DNA of 64,000 bases from assembly GCA_012728855.1 (NCBI GenBank), contig JAAYEH010000101.1, forward strand, positions 62,001 to 126,000. Direction: 5' to 3'. Every line of letters starts with the position of its first letter. Within the stretch, counting starts at the first letter, position 1. The stretch comes from Rhodopirellula sp. Lineage in GTDB: Bacteria; Planctomycetota; Planctomycetia; Pirellulales; Thermoguttaceae. Both the position numbers and the translations under genes were made by a program. The notes below the pieces were generated by a model. It saw nothing but the letters and a program-made list of their open reading frames with translations. It did not search any database and had not been told where the DNA came from. Below are positions 52,477 through 61,258 of this stretch, piece by piece.

Positions 52477-53481
52477 ATGCTTTCGATCGTCATTCCGGTC
52501 TTCAACGAGCAAGAAAGCCTCGACGCCCTCTACGGGGAGATCCGCGGGGTCGTCAGCGAGCAAGGGTATGCGGTGGACCTGATATTTGTCGACGACGGCT
52601 CGACCGATGGTTCCTGGCAGGTGATTCAGCGGTTGAGCGATTGCGACCCCTCAGTTCGCGGGATACGATTCCGTCGCAACTTCGGCAAAGCAGCCGCCTT
52701 GAGCGCGGGTTTCGCCGAGGCCCGCGGCGATCGAATTATGACGCTCGACGCCGACCTGCAGGACGACCCCCGCGAGATCCCCCGCTTCCTCGAAGCGATC
52801 GGTCAGGGCGTCGACGTGGTGAGCGGCTGGAAAAAGGTTCGGCACGACCCCTGGCACAAGGTCGGGCCTTCGCGAGTGTTCAACTGGATGGTCAGCCGGA
52901 TGACCGGCGTCGTGCTGCACGACCACAACTGCGGGATGAAGTGTTACCGGCGGGAGATTTTCGACGAAGTGCGGCTTTACGGGGAGTTGCACCGCTTCGT
53001 GCCGGTTTTGGCGGCCGCCCGCGGTTATCGGGTGGGCGAATTGGTGATCAACCACCGCCCGCGCCGGCACGGCAACTCGAAGTACGGCGTGACGCGGTTT
53101 GTCAAAGGTTTTCTCGACCTCCTGACAGTAAAATTCCTTACCGGTTTCAGCCAGCGGCCGCAGCATATCCTCGGCACGGTGGGATTGATGTCGTTTTTGC
53201 TGGGAGCGATTCTCCTGGTTTACCTGACGATTTACTGGGTGATCGCCCAGGCAGCCCCTCACCTCCATTTGCTGCCGCTGCATCAACGACCTCTGATGAT
53301 TTATTCGGTCGGGTTCTTGCTCCTGGGCGGCCAGCTCATGTCGATCGGTTTCATCGCCGAATTGATCATCGCCTACCATCAACACGACACCCGCAACTTC
53401 TCCGTGGCGGAACGCACGCCTTCGGCGAGCGACCGTGCGGCGGATGCTCCACGGGAACCCGGCAGCACGGTACACGAATGA
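52477..53481 (+). CDS. Polyprenyl-phosphate glycosyltransferase, GT2 with two C-terminal TMs
   Basis: 334 residues. An N-terminal GT-A domain of the DPM1/GtrB type (SIVIPVFNEQESL, FVDDGSTDGSW, RFRRNFGKAAALSAGFAEARGD, TLDADLQDDPREIP) is followed by two membrane helices (about 232-255 and 268-290). Such enzymes move a sugar from a nucleotide donor to undecaprenyl phosphate. Its TGA overlaps the next ATG, coupling it to the GT-C-like protein that would use the lipid-linked sugar. Confidence 0.92.
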   Translation: MLSIVIPVFNEQESLDALYGEIRGVVSEQGYAVDLIFVDDGSTDGSWQVIQRLSDCDPSVRGIRFRRNFGKAAALSAGFAEARGDRIMTLDADLQDDPREIPRFLEAIGQGVDVVSGWKKVRHDPWHKVGPSRVFNWMVSRMTGVVLHDHNCGMKCYRREIFDEVRLYGELHRFVPVLAAARGYRVGELVINHRPRRHGNSKYGVTRFVKGFLDLLTVKFLTGFSQRPQHILGTVGLMSFLLGAILLVYLTIYWVIAQAAPHLHLLPLHQRPLMIYSVGFLLLGGQLMSIGFIAELIIAYHQHDTRNFSVAERTPSASDRAADAPREPGSTVHE

Positions 53482-55007
53482 ACGGCGCCATCCCCGATCC
53501 CCAGGCGGCGCTTCGCCGCACGGTTTACGCATTGCTCATCGCCGCCAGCGCCGGTGTGATGCTGGGGCGGATCCTCGCGGTCGACTCCGTCGACAAGATC
53601 GGCCTGGAGGAGTTCTTGCTCAAACAAATTCCCGAACAGCTAGACCAGCGGCGGGAGGAATTCGTCGAGCAGGGGCTCTCGTCCCGGCAAATCGAGGAAA
53701 AACTGGGCCGGATCGAGAAGAGCCTCCGGCAGCGCGCCGCGCTTCGCCGGCCGTTTCTCAGCGCCAACGATCGCAGCCGATGGTGTACGTTGCGGGCACT
53801 GGTGGAAGCCTCCGTGCGCGTGCCCGGCGCCCCCTACGCCATCGACAAGGTCATCCAGGAGCCGGGCTGGGACACCATCGACATGGTGAAGCACGACGGC
53901 CATCTCTACTCGAGCAAGCCGCCGCTGTTTCCGACCCTCATGGCTGCCGAGTATTGGCTGATCCATCGGCTCACCGGCGCCTCGCTCGGCACACACCCCT
54001 ATCAGATCGGTCGATTCATGCTCGTCACGATCAACGTGCTGCCGCTGATCGTCTACTTCCTGGTTCTCAGCCGGCTGGTGGAACGCTTTGGCACGACCGA
54101 TTTCAGCCGAGTTTTCGTAATGGCTGCGGCCACCTTCGGCACGCTGCTGACCACTTTCGCCGTGGTGCTCAACAACCATTTGCCGGCCGCCGTCAGTGTT
54201 GTGATCGCGCTGTACGCGGCGGTGCGGATCTGGTTCGACGGCGAGCGGCGTTTACGGTATTTCGTCGTCGCCGGAGTTTTTTCCGCCTTCGCCGCGGCCA
54301 ACGAATTGCCCGCCCTGTCGTTCTTGGGACTGATGAGTCTGGCTTTGCTGTGGAAAGCCCCGCGGCCGACGCTCTTGGCTTACGTGCCGGCGGCGGCGGT
54401 GATCGCGGCGGGATTCTTCTTCACCAACTGGGTTGCACACGGCGATCTTGCTCCGGCCTACGCCCATCGCGACGACGGCGGCGAAAACTGGTACGACTAT
54501 ACCTACCAGCGCAACGGCCGGACGATCGAGAGCTACTGGCGGAACCGGGTCGGGATCGACCGGGGGGAAGCGTCGCCGGCCACCTACGCGCTGAACGTGC
54601 TTGTCGGCCACCACGGCATCTTTTCCCTCTCGCCCATCTGGATCTTGGCCGCAGTCGGGCTGGGACTCTGGCTGATCAAGCCGGAAGACCGCCAACTCCG
54701 TTGGCTGGCTTCGTTTGTTTTGATTCTCTCGCTCGTCTGCCTGGTCTTCTATCTCTCGCGCCCGCAGGACGATCGCAACTACGGCGGCATGACGGCCGGT
54801 TTCCGCTGGATGTTCTGGTTCGCTCCGCTGTGGCTGGTGACAATGTTACCCGCCGCCGACCGTATGGCCGCCGGCCGATGGCGGCGCGGCCTGGCCTATA
54901 TCCTCCTGGCAATCTCGGCCCTCTCGGCGAGCTATCCGATCTGGAACCCCTGGACTCATCCCTGGCTGCTGAACTATATGCATTACCTCGGTTGGATACA
55001 GGTTTGA
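53478..55007 (+). CDS. GT-C-like multipass glycosyltransferase
   Basis: 509 residues from ATG 53478, overlapping the preceding TGA (ATGA). About 12 membrane segments; the long first periplasmic loop contains KHDGHLYSSKPPLFPTLMAAEYW, the acidic-loop and SKPP motif of ArnT/PMT-type enzymes. It probably uses the lipid-linked sugar made by the previous gene to decorate an envelope glycolipid or protein. The same reading frame is open far upstream (from 51492) across two other genes, but the coupled ATG marks the real start. Confidence 0.82.
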   Translation: MNGAIPDPQAALRRTVYALLIAASAGVMLGRILAVDSVDKIGLEEFLLKQIPEQLDQRREEFVEQGLSSRQIEEKLGRIEKSLRQRAALRRPFLSANDRSRWCTLRALVEASVRVPGAPYAIDKVIQEPGWDTIDMVKHDGHLYSSKPPLFPTLMAAEYWLIHRLTGASLGTHPYQIGRFMLVTINVLPLIVYFLVLSRLVERFGTTDFSRVFVMAAATFGTLLTTFAVVLNNHLPAAVSVVIALYAAVRIWFDGERRLRYFVVAGVFSAFAAANELPALSFLGLMSLALLWKAPRPTLLAYVPAAAVIAAGFFFTNWVAHGDLAPAYAHRDDGGENWYDYTYQRNGRTIESYWRNRVGIDRGEASPATYALNVLVGHHGIFSLSPIWILAAVGLGLWLIKPEDRQLRWLASFVLILSLVCLVFYLSRPQDDRNYGGMTAGFRWMFWFAPLWLVTMLPAADRMAAGRWRRGLAYILLAISALSASYPIWNPWTHPWLLNYMHYLGWIQV

Positions 55008-55037
55008 GCAGTCCACCGGAACTCCTAATCTTCCTTT

Positions 55038-55092
55038 GCGCCTTTGCGTGAGATTCACTTCTTTCAATCAGAAAAGACTCACGCAAAGGCGC
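55038..55092. repeat. 15-bp inverted repeat, CGCAAAGGCG-type
   Basis: GCGCCTTTGCGTGAG (55038-55052) and CTCACGCAAAGGCGC (55078-55092) are perfect inverted copies around a 25-base loop, between convergent genes. The CGCAAAGGCGCGAAGACGC type of sequence that follows is typical of dispersed planctomycete filler repeats. Confidence 0.7.
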
Positions 55093-55131
55093 GAAGACGC
55101 AAAGGAAGAGATCGGAAGGAGTCGACGAGTC

Positions 55132-56544
55132 TCAGCCGGTTTGCCGGGGCAGTTCGGGCAGTTCGACTTTAGCGCGGTGGGTTGCCGCGTCGAGAACGAC
55201 CTCGGCGCCGTCGTCAATGCCGGAGAGAATCGTCGTATAACGGCCGTTGTCGCGACCCACTTCTACGGGAATCGCTTGCCAGCGCAAGCCGTCGGTCGTC
55301 AATACGTAACGGCCATCGCCGTGCCGGAGGACCGACTGGGTGGGAAGTACCAGCGATTGGCTTTCGCGGCAAGCAAGGATTTTCAGATCGGCGGTCATGC
55401 CCGTGCGAAGCCCGGGAAACGGATCATCGATGGTGATTACCGTTTCGTACTTTTTCGCTGAGGAATTGAACCACTCTTCAGGCTTGGGAAACTCGTTGAC
55501 CCACTTGACATGCCCCTTTAACCGTCGGCCGGGAAAAGCCTCCAATTCGACTGTGACCGGCATGCCGGCGGTCACCTGCGACACGTATTCCTCGGTGATT
55601 TCCGCCTTGACTTGCATATAGCGGGCGTCGGGGAGCCGGATCAAGGCCCGTCCCTCGCGCGCTTCCTCACCCGGTTCGACCATGTGGCTGTGATCGTTGT
55701 GGTGCAAGTGTGCCAGGACAACCTGTCCGGCGACCGGCGCGCGAATGACGCACTTGTCGATCTGCTCCTCGATCTCCGCCAGCCGCTTGATGTTGGTTCT
55801 GAAGACCTGTTCCCGCGCGGCAAAACGCGCCTGGTTGATCGCCACCAGACTTTCCAGGCTTTTCATACGACGCGCCTTGGTGAGATTCTCCAGCACGTCC
55901 AGCGCAATCCGCGCGGAACTCAGGTCGTTCTCGGCGCTCTTGACCGCGAATACATCGGCTTCCAGTTGTTTCGCCGACAAGTACCCCTTGGCTGCCAGCC
56001 GGCGACCGCTCTCTAGCAGATCGCGGGCCTTGCGCAGCTCCTCCTGGGCCAGAAAGAGCTTCATTTGCGCGTTCTGATGCTGGAGCAGGTACTCGCCATT
56101 GAGGTATTCTTTCTGGGCAAACCTGGCGGCCTCGCAGGCGGCGCGGGCCTGCACCATCAGCGCCTCGCTCTGTTCGCACGTGATCTGCTGCTGAAGGAAA
56201 TCGGCCTCGAGAAAGGCAGAGTCCAGCCTCACCAGGAAATCTCCCGGTTCGACGTACGTGCCCTCGGGAACGACTTCGAGGATCCGCACCCACGAACTCA
56301 AGCGCGAGTGGACTTCGCACTTCACCTCGACATTGACGGCGCTCTCCAAAGCGCCCTTGGCAAGAATCTCGTGCGTGAACTCTTTCCGCTCGGCGCAGCA
56401 GATTAACGGCAGAGTCGCCGGCCCGCCGCCCGTGCTACCCGGAAGAAAAGCGGCGGCGCCGACGGGGATCGCCACCAGCGGCAACAACATCGCGAGCACG
56501 CGACGTGCGAAACCAAATCGGCGGTTCGTTCCGGCAGGTTTCAT
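55132..56544 (-). CDS. HlyD/RND-type periplasmic adaptor protein
   Basis: 470 residues from ATG 56544. A membrane anchor (about 11-34) leads into a biotinyl-lipoyl half-motif (VEVKCEVHSRLSSWVRILEVVPEGTYVEPGDFLVRLDS), a long coiled-coil of heptads (about 105-265), then the second half IDKCVIRAPVAGQVVLAHLHHNDH and a barrel (ITEEYVSQVTAGMPVTVELEAFPG). It is the adaptor of a tripartite efflux or secretion system, but no matching transporter or TolC gene lies nearby. Confidence 0.88.
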   Translation of the reverse strand: MKPAGTNRRFGFARRVLAMLLPLVAIPVGAAAFLPGSTGGGPATLPLICCAERKEFTHEILAKGALESAVNVEVKCEVHSRLSSWVRILEVVPEGTYVEPGDFLVRLDSAFLEADFLQQQITCEQSEALMVQARAACEAARFAQKEYLNGEYLLQHQNAQMKLFLAQEELRKARDLLESGRRLAAKGYLSAKQLEADVFAVKSAENDLSSARIALDVLENLTKARRMKSLESLVAINQARFAAREQVFRTNIKRLAEIEEQIDKCVIRAPVAGQVVLAHLHHNDHSHMVEPGEEAREGRALIRLPDARYMQVKAEITEEYVSQVTAGMPVTVELEAFPGRRLKGHVKWVNEFPKPEEWFNSSAKKYETVITIDDPFPGLRTGMTADLKILACRESQSLVLPTQSVLRHGDGRYVLTTDGLRWQAIPVEVGRDNGRYTTILSGIDDGAEVVLDAATHRAKVELPELPRQTG

Positions 56545-56820
56545 CAGGAGGGACTGAGGGCCTGGCGGCGGGTGGGATATCGCGGTAGGTGTGTGCCCCC
56601 AGTCTATCAAGATCAACGGGGCTTGGCTACCACTTCTATCAAGAAAATCCTGTAGATCACCATGTTCCGAGGGTAACTAGTCCACCCACTGGACCCGTTT
56701 TCCCCCTTCGGCTTCTGCATTTGGCGGCGTTCTTGCTGTTCGCCCGACGCACGCCTTGCTAAGATTCCGCGTGACAATGGTCGGCTCCCCACCCACACGT
56801 CCTCCCAGCATCACACCGCT

Positions 56821-58248
56821 ATGACGACCCTCTGGTTTCTTCTGGCCGTTGCGGGCTATTTTGCCACATGGTTGCTCATTCCGTGGGTTCTTTTGAAGAA
56901 GACCGTCGGTCCGGCCAGCGCCGTAGCGTGGATCTTGAGCGTGGTGTTCCTGCCGTACTTCGGCGCCATGCTGCTGATCGTTTTCGGCGTCAATCGCATC
57001 GAACGCCGCAAGCGATTCAAACAACAGGCCTCGGCACGGATCGGACGCCGGCTTCCGTCGCCGTCAGGCACCGACGATCCGCGAGAGCGGTTCGGCGATC
57101 TTCAGCGGCGGCTCTCCGTCTTGGCGGAAAAAGTCTCCTCGACACGGCCTACGGCAGGCAACCGTGTGCGACTGCTCTCCGACGGCGAGCCGACCTTTCG
57201 CCTCTTCGAAGAGGCGATTCTTGCCGCACGGCATTCGATCCACGTCGAATACTACATCTGGCAGCCAGACAGGATCGGCACCCGGCTGCGCGACCTGTTG
57301 ATCCGGAGAGCCCGCGAAGGTGTCGAGGTGCGTTTTCTCTACGATTCGATCGGTTCATGGTGACTCAACGCAAAATTCCTCCGTCCCATGTCGCAGGCGG
57401 GGATCGCGGTGGCCACCTTCCTGCCCGGTCGCAGTTTTCGAGAGCGGTGGTCGATCAACCTTCGCAACCACCGCAAGCTGTTGATTATCGACGGACGACG
57501 CGGTTTCACCGGCGGAATGAACGTGGGCGACGAGTACCTTGGGCTGGATCCGAGCTTTGGCAGTTGGCGCGACACGCAGGTCGAGTTGTGCGGGCCGGCG
57601 GTGCTCCAACTTCAACAAGTTTTCGCGGAAGACTGGTACTATGCCACCAATGAAGAGCTGCTCGGCGCGGAATACTATCCCAATCCCGAGCGCGGCGGCA
57701 ATGTGACAGCACAGGTGATCTCAGGAGGCCCGCACGCCGACCTGGCAACATTTCTCTCCTTGATGTTCGCCGCAATTACCCGAGCGGAAAAACGCGTTAC
57801 CTTGACCACGTCCTATTTCGTTCCGCCGTCGTCGCTGGCCGTGGCGCTGGAGACGGCGGCCCGCCAGGGAGTGCAGGTTCGCCTGCTCGTCGCCAAGAAA
57901 GCCAATTACCTCTGGACCCTGCTTGCCGGCCGCTCCTACTATAAAGGTCTGTTGGACGCCGGCGTGGAAATCCATGAGTATCAGGAAGGATTTCTTCACT
58001 CCAAAACGCTCACCATCGACGGCGAATGGTCGCTCGTCGGTTCACCGAACTTCGACATCCGCAGCCTCGTGCTTAATTTCGAGGTGGGCCTGGTGTTGCA
58101 TGGTGAAAGAATTGCCGACGAATTGGAGCAGCAGTTCGAAGACGACCTCAGCCGCGCGGCGCGAATCGACCCCGTGCAATGGGCAAATCGCTCCACCTGG
58201 AAGGTGCTCGGCGAGCAGTTTTTCCGACTCTTCGCCCCAGTGTTGTGA
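56821..58248 (+). pseudogene. Cardiolipin synthase (phospholipase D family), interrupted by in-frame TGA
   Basis: Membrane phosphatidyl transferase making cardiolipin. The N-terminal part (56821-57360) has two membrane helices and HSIHVEYYIWQPDRIGTRL, then reaches TGA at 57361 within FLYDSIGSW, and the same frame continues LNAKFLRPMSQAGIAVATFLPG. Both HKD motifs lie after the stop: HRKLLIIDGRRGFTGGMN and HSKTLTIDGEWSLVGSPNFD. The protein resumes to 58248 and would be about 475 residues. Because both halves align as one gene and only the stop breaks it, this is a nonsense mutation, a sequencing error or, less likely, recoding. Function is lost unless TGA is read through. Confidence 0.85.
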
Positions 58249-58254
58249 GCGGCA

Positions 58255-58290
58255 CAAATGGGGCGTACCCAACCCCATTTGTTTCATTTC
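58255..58290 (+). terminator. Intrinsic terminator after cls
   Basis: CAAATGGGG (58255-58263), a 9-base loop and CCCCATTTG (58273-58281) form a perfect 9-bp stem followed by TTTCATTT. It begins 7 bases after the cls stop. Confidence 0.8.
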
Positions 58291-58349
58291 TTCCGGCGCC
58301 AGAGCCAGTCCCGGTATCGCACCATGCCCGACCTGTGCAAGGGCGGGTG

Positions 58350-58799
58350 CTATTTCGTCGTCAGTTCGATATCAATCGTTCCGCCGCCCTCGGCTACAGT
58401 CTTCTTGATCGTGGTCTGCTCATAGTCGGAGTATTCCGGCGGGAGCATTTGTTGGGCACCGGATTCGGCGGGCATAACATCGGGCGGGGGATCCGAACCG
58501 TCCGGCATGACTTCCTTGCTGATCACGACGCGATACTCACCCGCAGGCGCTCCATCGCGGCCCTGGCATTTCAAGGCGAACTTCCCGTCCGGCCCAGTGG
58601 AAGCCGACGCGCCGGTGCCGCTGGTGGTTCCAATGGGGACGAACTCGACCGCTGCGCCCTTCAGTGGCTGTCCGTCGAGTATTACCGTACCGCTCACCGG
58701 TTGGAGCGGGGGAAGGTCTCCACCGGAACCGCCACAACCGATCAACAAGAGTGCCAAGAACCCCAGAATCAAACCGCGTGCTGCTGTTGCTTTGCTCAC
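58350..58799 (-). CDS. Lipoprotein with carboxypeptidase-regulatory-like domain
   Basis: 149 residues. The signal ends with a lipobox LIGC, followed by GGSGGD, so it is lipid-anchored. The body PVSGTVILDGQPLKGAAVEFVP... is a carboxypeptidase regulatory-like beta domain, often found next to DUF1559 genes as here. Substrate or ligand is unknown. Confidence 0.85.
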   Translation of the reverse strand: MSKATAARGLILGFLALLLIGCGGSGGDLPPLQPVSGTVILDGQPLKGAAVEFVPIGTTSGTGASASTGPDGKFALKCQGRDGAPAGEYRVVISKEVMPDGSDPPPDVMPAESGAQQMLPPEYSDYEQTTIKKTVAEGGGTIDIELTTK

Positions 58800-58886
58800 G
58801 TAAACATGCTCCTTCGAGGCAGTCTGTACATTCCAGTTGTCGAGAAAGCCAAATAGAGTTTCCAGGGAAGGGGCCCTGAGCGGCGC

Positions 58887-59807
58887 CTAGAACGGATTCG
58901 CATAGCTTTCACTACCTTTCATCGTCTGCATCGCCGACATGATGACCAGGTCGGTGGTTTGCGAAACGAAATGCACGGAGGCATCGGCCATCAAGATGTG
59001 GCAACCGCCGGGATGCTGGCTGCCTGCCCAATACCAATCGCCAAGCTGGCCGGGCAGCCCTGGATAATAGGTACTTCCTTGGCGATCCCAGCGGTTGATT
59101 CGGTAACGCAAGTCGGGAGTGACGCTCAAATAGTGGCGGAAACCCCAGGCGGAACATTCCCCGTTGTAAACATCATAGGTTCGCTCGACCATCGCGGCGG
59201 TATTGGAGGTGCCGTCCCGCACGTCGCGCATTTTGGCTTCACTATTCTCTCCAAACATGGGCAAGGTGGCGGCAGCCGCCGAGCGAGCCATTCTCCAGTA
59301 ATTGTGGTAGTAATACTGGTCGACCCCGCGGCCAACGAACTCATAATTTGTCTTCATGCCCTGCGGGCCGCCGGCGCCGATGATCGCATAACTGCCGCTG
59401 GCGGGGAGCAAAGGATCTCCGGAATCCGTTGGGCACCTGAAAGCAGCGACGCGTTGGGAAACGACAAACGCATTGCCAGTCGGCACCGGACCAGGCAAAG
59501 GACCGCCCGGATTCAAACCTCGGTAGTCACACGCCGGCAGCCGAAAGTCGAACTGATCGTAAAGTGGTTGCTGCTCCAAGAACGGCAGCAGAAGAACAAG
59601 GCCGCTGAGGTTCTTCGTGTGTGCGTCCGGAGTACCCGAAACCGCGGGGGTGGTTCCAGCCCCAGGTGCATTAACCGCCCAGCCCTGGCTGATCCCGCCG
59701 GGGCAAAAAGCATTGAACATGTCGTGATAATTGTGCAGAGCCAGCCCCAATTGCTTCATGTTATTGCTGCATTGGGAGCGGCGAGCCGCTTCTCGAGCTG
59801 CCTGCAC
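58887..59807 (-). pseudogene. DUF1559 pseudopilin-type protein lacking its N-terminal signal
   Basis: 306 residues from a GTG start. It begins VQAAREAARRSQCSNNMKQLGLALHNYHD, which in intact DUF1559 proteins directly follows the prepilin segment ending ALLLPAVQAAREAARR. Here only PAV of that segment remains in frame; an in-frame TAG lies 13 codons upstream of the GTG with no better start between, and the upstream DNA is palindromic repeat sequence. The body, with GGCHILMADASVHFVSQ near the end, is intact. It is the usual neighbour of the lipoprotein gene. Without its signal it is probably a broken gene. Confidence 0.8.
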
Positions 59808-59897
59808 AGCCGGGCGATGAGTAGCCGCCCCCCGCTCGCCTTGCTACATTGGAGGCTGTATCCGAGACCTCCGGCCACGGTGTGCGCTTTCTTAGTT

Positions 59898-59992
59898 CGT
59901 TTAACCGCAACGGCCAACGGATTGCGCGGGATGTGCCGTGGCGGGTTTTGCTGCCGCGGGCCTCGCAGGCCGTTGGCCATTGCGGTTAAACG
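59898..59992. repeat. 23-bp imperfect palindrome upstream of the truncated DUF1559 gene
   Basis: Arms at 59898-59920 (CGTTTAACCGCAACGGCC...) and 59970-59992 are inverted with one mismatch around a 49-base loop. Together with the CAAGGCGAGCGGGGGGCGG stretch nearby (59826-59844, minus strand) it makes the region between DUF1559 and the GTPase genes wholly repetitive. Confidence 0.78.
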
Positions 59993-60049
59993 AGTTGGAT
60001 TGCGTCCGTCGTTTCGTCACCCTGGAAACCACCTTCCCTCGATCTGTCC

Positions 60050-61258
60050 ATGAAGTCGGCCAAGGACTACCTATCGAGAGCCTGGGGCAAGCTGCGATCG
60101 CCCAAGGTCGACGACCAGAATCTCCAAGAGCGCCTCGAGCGGCTGCGGCGGGAGATGCCTGCGCCGGTGTTCTGGATGCTGGGCAAGACGCAGTCGGGCA
60201 AGACCTCCATCATTCGGGCACTCACCGGCAGCAGTCGGGCCGAGATTGGCAGCGGCTTCCGCCCCTGCACGCGGACCTCCCATCTCTATCCGTTTCCCGA
60301 CGAGAACCAATCCTTCCTCCAGTTCCTCGACACCCGAGGTTTGGGGGAGGTGCATTATGATCCGTCCGAAGATATACGGGTGATGGAGAGCCAGTCTCAT
60401 TGCTTGATCGTCTGCCTGAAGGCGATGGACCATGCGCAGCAGGCCGTTCTCGAACCGCTGAAGAAAATCCTCAAGGCCCACCCGCGCTGGCCGCTGATTG
60501 TCGTGCAAACGTCGCTGCACGAAGGCTACCCCACGGCCGACACCCCGCACATTTTGCCCTATCCGTACAGTCAGTTTCCTTTTCCAGCCCAGGTGCCTTT
60601 TGACTTGGCGCGGTCCTTGGCCAGTCAACGGCAATGCCTGGAAGCGTACGACGCCCGCTTCGTTGCGGTCGATTTCACGCAGCCGGAAGACGACTACTAT
60701 CCGCAACATTACGGACTCGATGCCCTTTGGACCGCCCTGGAGGAAACCGTTCCCTTGGGCCTCCGCGCCATGATGCACGAACATCGCAAGACATTCCGGG
60801 ATGCCCATTTCCGCGCCGCCCATCCCCACATTCTTGGATACGCGGCTGCCGCGGGCGCGGCGGCCGGGGTGCCGGTTCCCATGATCGACATCCCTTTGCT
60901 GCTGGGGATTCAGGCCAAGCTCTTTCACAGCATCGCATCGATCTACGACCAAGAGCTGACCGCGCAGCGCGCGGCCGAAGTGTTTGGCGCCCTTGGGCTA
61001 GGGATTGCGGCAAGGATGGGTGGAAGGGAACTGCTCAAGCTCGTGCCGGGGGTGGGCTCGGCCGTCTCGGCGCTGTTTGCCGCGGCCAGCACATACGCCC
61101 TCGGCTGCACCCTCTGCGCCTATTTCAGCTACGCCCTGGAGGGCGACGTTCCCGACGCCGCTACCTTGCGCCGCCTCTACGAAAAGGAATATGAAGAGGG
61201 GCGGAGCCGGCTGCGCGACTATCTGCAACATGCCTCCGGCCAAAAACCGTCGCCATGA
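60050..61258 (+). CDS. P-loop GTPase with DUF697-like C-terminus
   Basis: 402 residues. G1 is GKTQSGKTS (about 45-53) and G3 DTRG (94-97); the G4 motif is atypical (VVQTSLHEGY), with no NKxD. Residues about 260-380 are a helical DUF697-like domain with hydrophobic stretches. It overlaps the next gene by 4 bases (ATGA). GTPases with such domains are poorly understood; a role in envelope or membrane dynamics is guessed from the partner genes. Confidence 0.8.
   Translation: MKSAKDYLSRAWGKLRSPKVDDQNLQERLERLRREMPAPVFWMLGKTQSGKTSIIRALTGSSRAEIGSGFRPCTRTSHLYPFPDENQSFLQFLDTRGLGEVHYDPSEDIRVMESQSHCLIVCLKAMDHAQQAVLEPLKKILKAHPRWPLIVVQTSLHEGYPTADTPHILPYPYSQFPFPAQVPFDLARSLASQRQCLEAYDARFVAVDFTQPEDDYYPQHYGLDALWTALEETVPLGLRAMMHEHRKTFRDAHFRAAHPHILGYAAAAGAAAGVPVPMIDIPLLLGIQAKLFHSIASIYDQELTAQRAAEVFGALGLGIAARMGGRELLKLVPGVGSAVSALFAAASTYALGCTLCAYFSYALEGDVPDAATLRRLYEKEYEEGRSRLRDYLQHASGQKPSP

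Noticed and set aside
51492..53477. Upstream extension of the GT-C frame to a 1,171-residue protein
   Set aside because: It overlaps two real genes in another frame, and the ATGA-coupled ATG at 53478 is a proper start.
57361..57363. TGA read as tryptophan by a changed genetic code
   Set aside because: Many complete genes here end at TGA (for example 1357-1359 and 53479-53481), so TGA is a stop in this organism.
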